Source of the DNA: JBCCOW01 sp039025855
Lineage (GTDB): Bacteria > Planctomycetota > Phycisphaerae > Phycisphaerales > Phycisphaeraceae
Length of the DNA: 64,000 nucleotides
Assembly: GCA_039025855.1 (NCBI GenBank)
Contig: JBCCNL010000011.1
Coordinates: 13,540-77,539 of the forward strand
Direction of reading: 5' to 3'
Made by a program: the position numbers and the translations under genes. Positions 1 through 9,516 of this stretch are shown here, piece after piece (positions within the stretch are counted from its first letter, which is position 1; the number at the start of each line of letters is the position of its first letter). The notes under the pieces were generated by a model that was not told where the DNA came from, did no database searches, and saw only the letters and a program-made list of their open reading frames with translations.

Positions 1-95
1 TACAAAATAATGACCATCGCGGACATGGCATCTACTCAGAAGGCGGGTAAATTCCCGTATCACACCGATTTTAATGCCATCAAGGAGCTCAATCC

Positions 96-824
96 ATGTC
101 CGAATCTGACCGCCGCACCCCGCTCACCGAAGACCAAATCGAACAATATTACCGTGAGGGCTACATCCTCCTGCCCCAGCTAGCGACGCCCGAGCGGGTC
201 CAATCGGTGCTGGAAGAAGCCCAGCAGTACCCCGTGGAGGCCGGCGGCCGGTGGACACCCCGGATCTTCGATCACGACGAGCCGACCAAGGATGCGGCGA
301 TGCACACGCTGCTGACCGACCCCAACATCGTCGGGGCGGTGGAGCAGGTCTTCGAGGCGACCGCCCGGGTCTACTACGGCATGCTCGCGGTGGTCCCGGC
401 CCAGGGCGGTTCGGGCCTGCAGTGGCACCAGGACAACCAGTACCAGCTCATCCTTGGCCGGGCGTTGAACATGTTCGTCGCTGTCAGCGACATCACGCCC
501 GACATGGCCAACCTCTGGGTCGCGCCCGAGTCGCACCGCTCCGGCCTGCTGCAGTCCGAACTCGACGAGTTCGGGCACCGCTTCACCCCCGAGCCCGAGA
601 ACCCCCTGCCCCTGCCCGCACTGAAGCAGGGCGACGTCTGCCTCTTCGACCGCTTCACGCTACACCGATCCAAGACGAATACTACCGACCGACACCGCTA
701 CGCCTACGCCGCGCAGTACATGGAGTTCAACGGCCGCATCGGCAAGACCGGGCAGAAGGACCCCAAGCGGATGACCGTCGACGACCTCACCGCCACCTGG
801 ACGCCCGCCACGGCCGGTGCATGA
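96..824 (+). CDS. Phytanoyl-CoA dioxygenase (PhyH) family oxygenase
   Basis: Predicted cytosolic Fe(II)/2-oxoglutarate-dependent oxygenase of the PhyH family. The metal-binding triad is visible: His111 and Asp113 in WHQDNQY, and the distal His190 in FDRFTLHRS. Arg201, about ten residues later, is placed to hold 2-oxoglutarate. At 242 residues it is a compact single-domain member with no signal peptide. The start is supported by AAGGAG at 82-87, eight bases before the ATG. The next gene is convergent, with nine bases between the two stops. The 95 bases upstream are less GC-rich than the rest and hold no feature I can name beyond the ribosome binding site. The substrate cannot be told from sequence; many planctomycete PhyH paralogues are uncharacterised. 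Confidence 0.85.
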   Translation: MSESDRRTPLTEDQIEQYYREGYILLPQLATPERVQSVLEEAQQYPVEAGGRWTPRIFDHDEPTKDAAMHTLLTDPNIVGAVEQVFEATARVYYGMLAVVPAQGGSGLQWHQDNQYQLILGRALNMFVAVSDITPDMANLWVAPESHRSGLLQSELDEFGHRFTPEPENPLPLPALKQGDVCLFDRFTLHRSKTNTTDRHRYAYAAQYMEFNGRIGKTGQKDPKRMTVDDLTATWTPATAGA

Positions 825-833
825 AACGGCGAG

Positions 834-1946
834 TCAGCCACCCGCTGACAAGTGCCGGTCCACAAAGTCGAACACCGCGTCGTCCGCCCGGTCGATCTCG
901 TGACCGCCCGCGTGCTCGTGATACAGAAGCCGATCGGCGATCCCGAGCCGGGCATACCACGAGCTCACGTGTTCCACCGCCGCCGCGGCGTTGGCGACGA
1001 TGATGTGGTCATCGCCCCGACCGATCTCGAGCGCGAGCGGCCCCGGACAGATCAGCCCGCCGAGCTCCGCGGGCGCAAACTGCCGGAGGCCGCCGGGCCA
1101 CGCAAGGTCATGCATCACCGCTTGCGGGGACCCGTCGTTCATGCAGGCCGACGCCGCCGCGACGCGGATGCGGGGCTCCAGCGCGCTGGTCAGCAGCGTC
1201 AGCATGCCGCCGTAGCTGAGCCCAAACATGCCGACCGGGGTGTCTTGCAACTCGGGCATGGCGAGCGCCGCATCAAGCAAACGCAGGATGCCGAACGACT
1301 CGAGCCCAAGGAGCGTGCCGCCGGTCGCGGTCAGCATCCCGTGCCACTGTCCCGGGTTAAGGCCGGCGGGGTCGCCACGGTCAGGCTGCGCGCCCGGCGC
1401 GATCTCGTCTTCTGGTCCGGGGTGGAAGTCCGGAGCCCAGCGGGTGACCTGCGGGGCGAGCACCGCCAGGCCGCGTTGGCGGAGGCGGTTGACCATATCG
1501 CCGTAGTTGGCGATGCGGAAAAAGTTCGCGACCAGCTCCGGCGTACCGAGCCCGCCGTGCTGAGCGATGACCAGCCCGCGCAACGGCACCGGCTTGTCGT
1601 CGTGCTCCGGCAGGAACAGCAGCCCATACATCGATACCCCCGGCAACGCCTCGGCATGAACCCGCTCGATCGTCCCGAACTCGTCCCGCCCCACCGCCTC
1701 ACGCCGGAGCGCGGGGGGTTCCGGCTCGGCCACCTCGGTCCACGGCCAGCCGAGCAGCTGTTTCAGATCATCACGATACTTCGGCAACGACGCGGCCCAC
1801 GCCTCGGCACTCTCAAGCGACGGAACGAAATACGCCAGCCGTGCTTCGGCCGCCGCCGCAAACCGCTGCCGCATGAGCCCACGCAACTCGGCGTGGAACG
1901 CACCACGATGGGCGTTACCGGCATCGGCGGGCTCTTGATACGTCAT
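834..1946 (-). CDS. Alpha/beta hydrolase, acetyl-esterase/dienelactone-hydrolase-like
   Basis: A 370-residue alpha/beta-hydrolase without a signal peptide. The nucleophile elbow is GLSYGG with Ser244, and the likely catalytic His349 lies in HEHAGGHEID. An acidic residue is available around Asp312 (GRGDDH), and QHGG near residue 130 fits an oxyanion-hole loop. The N-terminal ~100 residues form a long lead-in, as in the large bacterial esterase group often annotated Abhydrolase_7 or acetyl xylan esterase-like. It lies 40 bases downstream of eno on the same strand and may be read through from it. With a GH10 xylanase 1.5 kb away, a deacetylase role on hemicellulose fragments is possible, but this is inference. 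Confidence 0.75.
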   Translation of the reverse strand: MTYQEPADAGNAHRGAFHAELRGLMRQRFAAAAEARLAYFVPSLESAEAWAASLPKYRDDLKQLLGWPWTEVAEPEPPALRREAVGRDEFGTIERVHAEALPGVSMYGLLFLPEHDDKPVPLRGLVIAQHGGLGTPELVANFFRIANYGDMVNRLRQRGLAVLAPQVTRWAPDFHPGPEDEIAPGAQPDRGDPAGLNPGQWHGMLTATGGTLLGLESFGILRLLDAALAMPELQDTPVGMFGLSYGGMLTLLTSALEPRIRVAAASACMNDGSPQAVMHDLAWPGGLRQFAPAELGGLICPGPLALEIGRGDDHIIVANAAAAVEHVSSWYARLGIADRLLYHEHAGGHEIDRADDAVFDFVDRHLSAGG

Positions 1947-1986
1947 CTCTCAAACACGCTGCAGGGCGATCGGGCGTGCGGCCTGC

Positions 1987-3288
1987 TCAGCCCTTGGACC
2001 ACATGCCGCCGCCGTAGACGGCGTTGTCGCCGAGCTCCTCAGCGATGCGGAGCAGCTGGTTGTACTTCGCGTTGCGGTCGCTACGGCAGGGGGCGCCGGT
2101 CTTGATCTGGCCGCAGTTCGTGGCCACCGAGATGTCGGCGATGGTCGCGTCCTCGGTCTCGCCCGAGCGGTGCGAAAGGACGGCCGAATACTGGTTACGG
2201 ATCGCAAGGTTGACCGCGTCGAACGTTTCGCTGAGCGTACCGATCTGGTTGACCTTCACGAGGATCGAATTAGCGCAGCCCTCGTCGATGCCGCGCTTGA
2301 GGAACTTGGGGTTGGTCACGAACAGGTCGTCACCGACGAGCTGGACGGTGTCGCCGATCTTGTCGGTCAGCGTCTTCCAGCCGGCCCAGTCGTTCTCCGC
2401 CAAGCCGTCCTCGATCGAGCGGATCGGGTACTTCGAGCACCACTCGGCCCACAATGCGGCCATGTCGTCTGAACTAATGATCTCTTGCGTCGATGAGAAG
2501 AACTTGTAGCCTTCCTTGCCGTCCTTTTCGGCTTCGTTCCACAGCTCGGACGTCGCGGGGTCGAGGGCCACGAAGATCTGCTCGCCCCATTTGTAACCGG
2601 CCTTATCGGTGGCCTCTTCAATGATCTTCAGGGCGTCCTCGTTGTCCTTAAGGTTGGGCGCGAAGCCGCCCTCGTCACCGACCGCGGTGGACAGGCCCTT
2701 GTCGTGCAACACCCCCTTGAGGGCGTGGTAAATCTCAACACCCGCCCGGAAGGCATCCGCGAAGTTGTCGAAACCCCATGGCTGAATCATAAACTCCTGG
2801 AAGTCGACGGTGTTGTCTGCGTGCTTGCCGCCGTTGAGGATGTTCATCATGGGCACGGGCAGCGTCTTGGCGGCGGAGCCCCCGAGGTAGCGGTAGAGGG
2901 GCAGGCCTGACGCGTCCGCCGCCGCGTGGGCGACCGCCATCGAAACCCCCAGCACCGCGTTGGCCCCGAGCTTCGACTTCGTCGGCGTCCCGTCCAGATC
3001 GAGCATGGTCTGATCGACGTGCTCCTGGTCCCGGGCATCAAGCCCGATGAGCTCGGGGGCGATCATGGTGTTGACGTTCTCGACCGCCTTGAGCACCGAC
3101 TTGCCGAGGTAGTACGACTTGTCGCCATCGCGGAGCTCGACCGCTTCGTTCTCACCAGTGGACGCACCCGAGGGAACCGCGGCGCGGCCCATCGACCCGT
3201 CAACGAGGTGAACCTCGACCTCGACGGTGGGGTTGCCGCGGGAGTCGAGGACCTGTCGGCCGTGGACGATATCGATGTCGAAGCTCAT
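1987..3288 (-). CDS. eno: Enolase (phosphopyruvate hydratase)
   Basis: Converts 2-phosphoglycerate to phosphoenolpyruvate in glycolysis and gluconeogenesis. The 433-residue length matches the bacterial family. Diagnostic segments include DSRGNPTVEVEV near the N-terminus, NGGKHADN, GDEGGFAPN, the metal site SIEDGLAENDW, LVGDDLFVTN, and the late signature LVKVNQIGT followed by SHRSGETED. All catalytic segments appear intact. The gene is divergent from the GH10 xylanase, with a 169-base intergenic region that must hold both promoters. An AAAAGAG stretch precedes the ATG by about ten bases. Confidence 0.98.
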   Translation of the reverse strand: MSFDIDIVHGRQVLDSRGNPTVEVEVHLVDGSMGRAAVPSGASTGENEAVELRDGDKSYYLGKSVLKAVENVNTMIAPELIGLDARDQEHVDQTMLDLDGTPTKSKLGANAVLGVSMAVAHAAADASGLPLYRYLGGSAAKTLPVPMMNILNGGKHADNTVDFQEFMIQPWGFDNFADAFRAGVEIYHALKGVLHDKGLSTAVGDEGGFAPNLKDNEDALKIIEEATDKAGYKWGEQIFVALDPATSELWNEAEKDGKEGYKFFSSTQEIISSDDMAALWAEWCSKYPIRSIEDGLAENDWAGWKTLTDKIGDTVQLVGDDLFVTNPKFLKRGIDEGCANSILVKVNQIGTLSETFDAVNLAIRNQYSAVLSHRSGETEDATIADISVATNCGQIKTGAPCRSDRNAKYNQLLRIAEELGDNAVYGGGMWSKG

Positions 3289-3457
3289 GGTTTTGGCTCT
3301 TTTCAGGGGGGTGTGGTTTGGAATCCGGCGCGAGGCACCACGCCGATCATTGGGGCGGCGAGTGTAGCAAGTCCGTGTGACGCGTTGGTGTGGGGTGACA
3401 GGCCGGGTGCGGGTCGCGTAGCCTGATCCGCTGGGTACGACACCACGGAGCCTAGCG

Positions 3458-4456
3458 ATGCCGGATCACCACGACGGGCCGAGCTTACGGGAGACCGCGG
3501 AACCCCGAAGGCTGAGGGTCGGCGCCGCGGTCAAGCTGCCGCGGCGTGGTCGGCCCGAGCCCGAGGCGTATTGGCGGGTGCTGGGTGAGCAGTTCGACAC
3601 GGTGGTAGCCGAGAACGCGATGAAGCCGAGGTGGACCCAGCCCGAGCGGGGGCAGTTCGACTTCACGGCCGCAGATCCCATGACGACCTTCGCCGCCCAG
3701 CACGGGCAGGCGGTGCGGGGGCACACGCTGGCGTGGCACAGCGGGATCCCCGATTGGATGAAGGAGCTGGACCCGCAGCAAGACGCCATCGCGGACGTAC
3801 TGCGGGACCACGTGCACGGCGTCGCCGACCGCTACCGCGGCCGGGTCTTCGCCTGGGACGTCATCAATGAGGTCTTCGACAAGGGTGGCTGGCGCGACAC
3901 GCTCTGGCGACGAGCGCTCGGCGACGACCTGCTGCCGAGTGTCTTCCGCTGGGCCCACGAACACGCCCCCGACGCTGAGCTGTTCTACAACGACTACGGC
4001 ATCGAGAAGCCCGGCTGGAAGATCGACGCCACACTCGCCGAGATGCGTCGCCTGCTCGACCTCGGCGTCCCGCTCCACGGCGTCGGCCTGCAGTGCCACC
4101 ACACCGTCCACGACGCCCCCACCGAATCGCAACTCGCCGACGTCATCGGCCGCATCGTCGATCTCGGTCTTAAGGTCCACCTCACCGAGATCGACATCCG
4201 CGTCCCCACCAACGACGGCCCCGCCACCACACACTACGACCAGCAGGCCGAGGTTTTCGGCCGGATGATCCGGACCGCGGTCGCGTTCCCCGCAATGGAC
4301 GCGGTGCTGTTCTGGGGGTTCACCGACCGCCACTCGTGGGTGCCGAGCTTCTTTGAGGGATGGGGCGATGCCCTGCTGTTTGACGCAAACTTCGAGCCCA
4401 AGCCGGCGTACTTCGCCGTCCGTGAGGCCATCACAACAAGGCCACCCGCGGGCTGA
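3458..4456 (+). CDS. Endo-1,4-beta-xylanase, glycoside hydrolase family 10
   Basis: GH10 beta-xylanase that cleaves internal xylan bonds with retention. Catalytic residues are visible: acid/base Glu138 in WDVINEVF and nucleophile Glu244 in HLTEIDIR. Substrate-subsite signatures ENAMKPRWTQPERG and GHTLAWHSG are also present. At 332 residues it is a bare catalytic domain with no carbohydrate-binding module. The N-terminus has no signal peptide, so it may act on imported xylo-oligosaccharides in the cytoplasm; secretion by another route cannot be excluded. GGAG lies upstream of the ATG. It converges on rpmH with three bases between stops. Confidence 0.93.
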   Translation: MPDHHDGPSLRETAEPRRLRVGAAVKLPRRGRPEPEAYWRVLGEQFDTVVAENAMKPRWTQPERGQFDFTAADPMTTFAAQHGQAVRGHTLAWHSGIPDWMKELDPQQDAIADVLRDHVHGVADRYRGRVFAWDVINEVFDKGGWRDTLWRRALGDDLLPSVFRWAHEHAPDAELFYNDYGIEKPGWKIDATLAEMRRLLDLGVPLHGVGLQCHHTVHDAPTESQLADVIGRIVDLGLKVHLTEIDIRVPTNDGPATTHYDQQAEVFGRMIRTAVAFPAMDAVLFWGFTDRHSWVPSFFEGWGDALLFDANFEPKPAYFAVREAITTRPPAG

Positions 4457-4459
4457 GAC

Positions 4460-4609
4460 CTACCAGGACTTGCGGACGTTGACCGACCGGCCAAGCCGAC
4501 GCTTGCGGTTGATCATCTTCCGGCCGTTCTTGGTCCGCATCCGGGCACGGAACCCGAACTTGCGGGCACGCTTGATGTGGCTGCGACGCTTGGGGTAGTG
4601 CGTGGTCAT
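4460..4609 (-). CDS. rpmH: 50S ribosomal protein L34
   Basis: A 49-residue, very basic protein with the L34 core (PKRRSHIKRARKFGFRARM, then NGRKMINRKRRLGR). The frame stays open upstream, but the start at 4609 gives the family's normal N-terminus (MTTHYPKRR). L34 sits on the surface of the large ribosomal subunit. In most bacteria rpmH is followed by rnpA and yidC near dnaA; here it stands alone, converging on a xylanase gene and separated from the next upstream gene by a large secreted protein gene. The overlapping stops and starts on this side suggest compact packing rather than a missing rnpA. Confidence 0.96.
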   Translation of the reverse strand: MTTHYPKRRSHIKRARKFGFRARMRTKNGRKMINRKRRLGRSVNVRKSW

Positions 4610-4673
4610 GGCAAACTCTTGAAGGCAGGGTGAAGGGTCAGTCGAGTCGGCGAGTATGCCTTGGCGGGTGGGG

Positions 4674-7115
4674 TCAAGGCACCTCGAAAAACACGTTGCG
4701 GTACAGGGCGTTGCCACGGGCGTCCACGACCCGCAGGGTCAGGACGTGCGGCCCACGGGCCAAGCCCCGAAGAGTAACCGACCACGCCTCGCTTGTCGAG
4801 TCCAGAATCAAGTCCTCGGGCACCAAAACGCTGAATTCCTCTTCACCATCAAGGCTATACCCCAGCGACCCCAGCGGCGAAAACGCGTCCGACGCCACCC
4901 CCGACACCGTCAGCGTGCGCCCCTCCACGGCATGCTCGACCTCCGCCAGTTCGGGCCGGCCGTTGTCCACCGACACCACCTCCGACACCCGCGCCACGCT
5001 CCGGGCCATGTCCGGCGGGTTATCCACCGCATCGCTCGCCACGACCCGCACCACGTACCGCCCGTCCGGCACTCGACGCGTGTCCCAGTCCACGCTGTCG
5101 TCCGTGACGCCCTCCGCCAGCTTCAGGAACTTCTCCGAGCCGACGGGCAGATACTCCACCCGGTACGTCAGCCCGTCACCGTTCGGGTCCTCCGCCTCCC
5201 ACTCAATCTCATACACCGGCTTCGGGTCCCCGCCCGGCTCCGGCGCGTCCGGCACATCCACCGTCAACGACGTCACCGCCGGCGGCAGGTTCGGCACCAC
5301 ATACGACAGGTCCACACGGTCCACCGTCGGCCCCTCACCCACCGCGATGTCCCCCGCCTCAAACGACAGCCGGTACTGCAGGAACCGCGCCGGCGGCGCA
5401 TCCACCGCCACCTCTTTCAGCTCCATCCCTTCAACAAGACCCTCCACACCACCATCCAGCGTCACCGCCTCGCCCCACCCCGACCACCCCGCGTGGTCCG
5501 GGTCCGCCACGTTGCTCGACCGGCTCTGCACCACCACCGCCGAGCCCGCCGGCAACCCCGCACGCAGCCGCATCTTCCCCCACAGCGAGACCTGCCCCGC
5601 GTCCATCACCGGGCTCGTGTACACCCCCTCCGCCTCCGGCCCACCGGCCAGATACAGCAGCCCCGCCGGGTTCGACCCGCCCGCCAACACCCCCACCGAA
5701 CCCTCTCCGTCATCCGGCAACACCGCCAAGACCTGCTTGCCCTCCAGCTTCAACAGCTCCGCCACCGCCCGGTTCCCCCCCAGTTCCACTCTATACACCT
5801 GCCCCTCATCCCCGGTCGAGACCAGCAGCCGGCCCTGCCCGTCGAACGAAAGCGCCAACATCATCACCGACTCCCGGAACGCCTCGGTCACAAACCCCTC
5901 CGGACTGATCGCGTACACCGCGTTCCCCGACTTCTTCTCCCGGTCCGACACCGTCCGAGCCCGCGACCGCCTCGGCTCATCCCCGCCCTCGTCCGCCCTA
6001 CCCTCATCAACATCCGGCCCCTCCAACCGGCCCGACTCCCGCGCCGCCAGCAATCGCTCCCGCAGCATCTCCCGCAACCGATCCCGGTCCTCGGCCGTCG
6101 GCTTCACCTCCATCAGACCCGGCTCCTCCGCCTCCGCTTCAGGCTCCTCCACCGCTTCCGCAGCCGGTTCTCCCTCGGCCTCGGCCTCAGCTTCCTCTGC
6201 CGCCTCCGCCTCGGGTTCCGCCTCCTCCTCAACCTCCATCGGCTCGCCGGCCTCCTCCTCCACCGGGTCCTCCAACCGACCCGGCCGAGCCCCGTCCGCG
6301 TCCGACGTCCCCGCATACAGCGTCCCGTCCGGCCCCAGCAGCAACGCCCCCACCTCCGCCTCGTCCGCATCCAGCAACACGTACGGGTCCCACGCCTCAC
6401 CCTCCGCACCCCCCCCGCCAGGCGTCAACCGCACCACCCACCCGTCCGTGTCCGTCCCCACAAACACCCCACCCGCCGCCTCTGCACCCCCCGCGAGGCA
6501 CAGCACATTCGCCTGCTCCCCGTCATAGATCACCGCCGGCTCAACGCCCTCCGCCACCAGATACACCCGCCCCTCGATCCCCGTCGCGACAACCAGCCCC
6601 TTGTCCGTCTCCAAAAAGTCCCACACATACCGCTCCCCCGGCAACTCCGCCACCACCGACCACGACGACCCGTCATACCACTCGACCCGCGCGCCATCGG
6701 CCGACGACACCCCCGCCAGCAGCCCACCCTTGTAAGCCTCGATCACGAAGACCTGCTCCGCCTCGCCATACGCTTTGACCTCCACCACTTCACCGTCTTC
6801 GACCTTCCCCACATACCCCACCGGGCCACCCGCGACGTACACCGTCTCGCCCACCCTTGCCAGCCCGTACACCACCGATACCGACTCCGGCAGCCCCCCG
6901 ATCGAGACCTCTTCGCCCGCCAGCCGCAGCCGGCCCTTGTCCGTAATCACCACCCCGTCCGGGTCGCCCGGCTCGAAGTCCGCCTCCGCGTCATGCGTCC
7001 ACGTCTGCGGCTGGATCGCCCACGCCCCACCCGCCAAACCCACCGACAGCACCACCGTCAACACGACCGCCACCGCACCAACACTCGTCAACCCGATTCC
7101 TGTCTGCTTCATCAT
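4674..7115 (-). CDS. Large secreted beta-propeller-like protein with FnIII-like C-terminal domain
   Basis: An 813-residue exported protein of unknown function. The start at 7115 gives a clean signal peptide (MMKQTGIG, a long hydrophobic run, then GGAWA). The frame is open 45 codons further up but reads as low-quality arginine-rich sequence. The N-terminal half has repeated short beta-strand blocks with VYxG-, YxGTS- and LLLGPDGTLY-type motifs typical of beta-propellers. About residues 300-370 are a highly acidic Glu/Ala run, then a basic segment, then more propeller-like repeats. The C-terminal ~200 residues contain an FnIII-like stretch (YEIEWEAEDPNGDGLTYRV). It lies 82 bases downstream of the S55 gene on the same strand, so the two are probably co-transcribed. 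Confidence 0.7.
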   Translation of the reverse strand: MMKQTGIGLTSVGAVAVVLTVVLSVGLAGGAWAIQPQTWTHDAEADFEPGDPDGVVITDKGRLRLAGEEVSIGGLPESVSVVYGLARVGETVYVAGGPVGYVGKVEDGEVVEVKAYGEAEQVFVIEAYKGGLLAGVSSADGARVEWYDGSSWSVVAELPGERYVWDFLETDKGLVVATGIEGRVYLVAEGVEPAVIYDGEQANVLCLAGGAEAAGGVFVGTDTDGWVVRLTPGGGGAEGEAWDPYVLLDADEAEVGALLLGPDGTLYAGTSDADGARPGRLEDPVEEEAGEPMEVEEEAEPEAEAAEEAEAEAEGEPAAEAVEEPEAEAEEPGLMEVKPTAEDRDRLREMLRERLLAARESGRLEGPDVDEGRADEGGDEPRRSRARTVSDREKKSGNAVYAISPEGFVTEAFRESVMMLALSFDGQGRLLVSTGDEGQVYRVELGGNRAVAELLKLEGKQVLAVLPDDGEGSVGVLAGGSNPAGLLYLAGGPEAEGVYTSPVMDAGQVSLWGKMRLRAGLPAGSAVVVQSRSSNVADPDHAGWSGWGEAVTLDGGVEGLVEGMELKEVAVDAPPARFLQYRLSFEAGDIAVGEGPTVDRVDLSYVVPNLPPAVTSLTVDVPDAPEPGGDPKPVYEIEWEAEDPNGDGLTYRVEYLPVGSEKFLKLAEGVTDDSVDWDTRRVPDGRYVVRVVASDAVDNPPDMARSVARVSEVVSVDNGRPELAEVEHAVEGRTLTVSGVASDAFSPLGSLGYSLDGEEEFSVLVPEDLILDSTSEAWSVTLRGLARGPHVLTLRVVDARGNALYRNVFFEVP

Positions 7116-7197
7116 GCGGTCCTGCCGGTCTTGAAAACGAACACTCCATCGAAACCCCACGACACCCCCCCCACCACAATCCACACCCGCAACCGTC

Positions 7198-9393
7198 CTA
7201 CTCCTCCTCACCCGGCACCACAATCTCCAACGGCAACTCCAACACCCCATCGATCATCAATCCCGTCTCCGCCGACGCCCACTCCGGCGTCAACACCGGC
7301 AAGACCCCCGTCGTCGATGCCCCACCCAACACCGCCAACCGGCTCCCCGGCAGACCCGGCATCTCCGTCCGTCCCACCGCCACCGACACCCCGCTGCCCC
7401 CGCCGCCGTCGCCCCCGCCGTTCGGCAGCACCATCCCCGACAACCGCGTCGCCGGCATGTTCCCCACCGTCTCCAACAGCTCCAGCACGTCCCCCCCGTC
7501 CGAGATGTTCATCAGGTACGGCTTACCCATCAACGCAAACTGCGTGTAGAGGTTCGCCCCCCCCACCAACACCGACACCTGACCCGCACCCATGTCTTCC
7601 GGAATCGGTACCTCCAAACGAACCGCCCGCTCCGGGCCTTCCGCCGGCTTCACCGTCGCGGTCAGCCCCACCGTCTGCCCCGGCTCCGCCGTCGGACGGT
7701 CCAGCGTCACCCCCGTCAGCGTCCCAAACCGAAACACCGGCTCGCTCCGCAGACGGACGTCCGCGGACGCCAACTTCAGCGTCGCCACCGGATTCATCAA
7801 CGGCGTCACGATGAACGGCACCAACGCCCCGAACAACTGCCCGTCCCCCATGTTCAGCACCGGCATCGCCACCTCCAGCGTCTGCCCGTCGGTGAACACC
7901 ATCGTCAGCTCCGCATGGAGCGTCTGCATCGCCGGCATCGTCTGCACCGCGTCAAAACTCATCGACGCCAACGCCGCCACAATCAACGGCGTCAGCTCCG
8001 GATGCTCCACCACCTCATACCGGTACGTCGTCGGCTCCACGCCCGGCTGCTCCACCGTCACGCTCATCGGCATCGACCGCCACACCTTCTCACGCGTCCC
8101 CGCCACCGCAAACGCCTCATCCTGCACCAAGCTCCCCAGCAAACGGATCGACCCGCTGTTCTTAAAACTGATCGTCCGCAGCGACGCGATGAAGTGCACG
8201 TAGCTGCTCGCCATGGGCAGCGCCACCGGCCCCGACCCGTACATCGCGTGCCCGAACGCCAGCACCGTCCCGTCTGGCCGCACGTCCGTCACCGTCCCCG
8301 CCGCCGACAGGTCCATATCCCCGAACGCCAGCGGGATCGACACCATGGACCCCGGCTCCAGCTTCGTCTCCCGATCGATCGACGGCGCCGGCTCCCCCGC
8401 CACCAACCCGTTCACCGCACCCCGCGCACCAACGCCCACCCCCCCACCAACGCCCCCGCCCGCTCCACCCACCGGCACGATCCCCATCGGCTCAAGCGCG
8501 GGCCCCAGCATCGCCGCCAACCCTTCACTACCCACCAGCATCGGCAGCATCATCCGCTGCGCCCCACCCGCACCCCCATTCGGCGTCCCGACTTCAGTCG
8601 GGATGCCCACCCCGCCACCCCACACCGACCCATCCAACACCGCATCCCGCCCAGCCAACACCGCCGGCCGCCGCGACGCATCCCGCAGCGCCGCCACCCC
8701 TTCACCCGCACCGGCTTTAGCCTCTATCGCACGCCGCACCGCCGTCAGTCTGTATCGCCCAGAACCAACCACGCCCGCCGCGGTCGGCATCCGCCGTTCC
8801 GCACGACGAAGCAGCTCCACCAACCGCCCCGCCGGAATCCTCGACCCTGCAGCCGCCGCCTCCGCCGACCGATCCGCATCCGCTCGTCCGCCCGTCTCCC
8901 GCATGTACTCGATCGGCTGCACCCCCGCGACGCACTCGTTCGTGTTCGCATACCCGAACGCAAACGCCCCGATCAACCGCCCCCCCTTCCCGACCTCGCC
9001 CGCCTCACCCGCATCCCACAGATAGATCGGCGAACCCGACATCCCCTGCACCGGCCCGCTCTTCTGCATCCGCGGGTCCAAACAGTCCACCCAAACCGTC
9101 GCCCGCCCCGGCGTGCTCGTCGGCACAATCGCCCGGACCTCCACCGGGAACGCCTCGATCGCCGTCCCCGCGAACACCGTCAACCCGTAACCCCGCATCC
9201 CGATCCGCACCTCCGACAAAGGCATGATCGGCTGGTCTTCCCCGACAATCGGCGGGAACGCCGACCCATCCACCTTCGCCACCGACTCCGCCCACACAGA
9301 ACCCGCCGGCCCACCCAGCAGACCCATCGCCAGACCCGTTGCCAACACCCACCGCGTCGCCCCGCCAAACCACTGCGTTCGCTTATTCAACAT
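7198..9393 (-). CDS. SpoIVB-type peptidase S55 domain protein, secreted
   Basis: A 731-residue protein with a signal peptide (MLNKRTQWFGG, hydrophobic core, GSVWA). The S55 signature GMSGSPIYLW occurs near residues 117-126, and a later LAFGHAMYGSG gives the family's FGH motif. IGMRGYGLTVFAGT precedes the serine region, as in many non-sporulating S55 homologues. In Bacillus SpoIVB this domain is a signalling serine protease; here the serine motif precedes the histidine motif, so I call homology rather than proven activity. The middle has a Gly-rich linker (about residues 245-345), and one stretch of it is encoded by a palindrome. The start at 9393 was chosen because it begins the signal peptide. 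Probably in an operon with the propeller-like gene downstream. Confidence 0.8.
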   Translation of the reverse strand: MLNKRTQWFGGATRWVLATGLAMGLLGGPAGSVWAESVAKVDGSAFPPIVGEDQPIMPLSEVRIGMRGYGLTVFAGTAIEAFPVEVRAIVPTSTPGRATVWVDCLDPRMQKSGPVQGMSGSPIYLWDAGEAGEVGKGGRLIGAFAFGYANTNECVAGVQPIEYMRETGGRADADRSAEAAAAGSRIPAGRLVELLRRAERRMPTAAGVVGSGRYRLTAVRRAIEAKAGAGEGVAALRDASRRPAVLAGRDAVLDGSVWGGGVGIPTEVGTPNGGAGGAQRMMLPMLVGSEGLAAMLGPALEPMGIVPVGGAGGGVGGGVGVGARGAVNGLVAGEPAPSIDRETKLEPGSMVSIPLAFGDMDLSAAGTVTDVRPDGTVLAFGHAMYGSGPVALPMASSYVHFIASLRTISFKNSGSIRLLGSLVQDEAFAVAGTREKVWRSMPMSVTVEQPGVEPTTYRYEVVEHPELTPLIVAALASMSFDAVQTMPAMQTLHAELTMVFTDGQTLEVAMPVLNMGDGQLFGALVPFIVTPLMNPVATLKLASADVRLRSEPVFRFGTLTGVTLDRPTAEPGQTVGLTATVKPAEGPERAVRLEVPIPEDMGAGQVSVLVGGANLYTQFALMGKPYLMNISDGGDVLELLETVGNMPATRLSGMVLPNGGGDGGGGSGVSVAVGRTEMPGLPGSRLAVLGGASTTGVLPVLTPEWASAETGLMIDGVLELPLEIVVPGEEE
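8583..8606. repeat. Palindrome inside the S55 coding sequence
   Basis: GCGTCCCGACT and AGTCGGGATGC form an 11-base inverted repeat around a two-base centre (one G.T pair). It encodes part of a Gly-rich linker (GIPTEVGTP on the minus strand) that lies between the conserved serine and histidine motifs. The surrounding protein is low complexity, so the palindrome looks tolerated rather than needed for the fold. Confidence 0.6.
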
Positions 9394-9516
9394 CGCCTCG
9401 AACCGTATCCGACCCGCTACCCCCTGACAAGCGATCCGCCCGCTCTTCGCACCCAAAAACCCGCTGCCGCGTTACCATCCCACTCCGGCCTCAGCCCCTC
9501 CCCGCACCGGCCCCTC

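Noticed and set aside
1..95. Open frame at the left edge reading YKIMTIADMASTQ
   Set aside because: It runs into the PhyH gene in another frame and stops at about 181. Too short to separate from chance; could be the tail of an upstream gene.
4656..7814. A 1052-codon open frame on the plus strand opposite the propeller-like and S55 genes
   Set aside because: Composition is Arg/Pro/His-rich shadow of the GC-rich opposite strand, with no domain or start signal. The minus-strand genes have signal peptides and conserved motifs.
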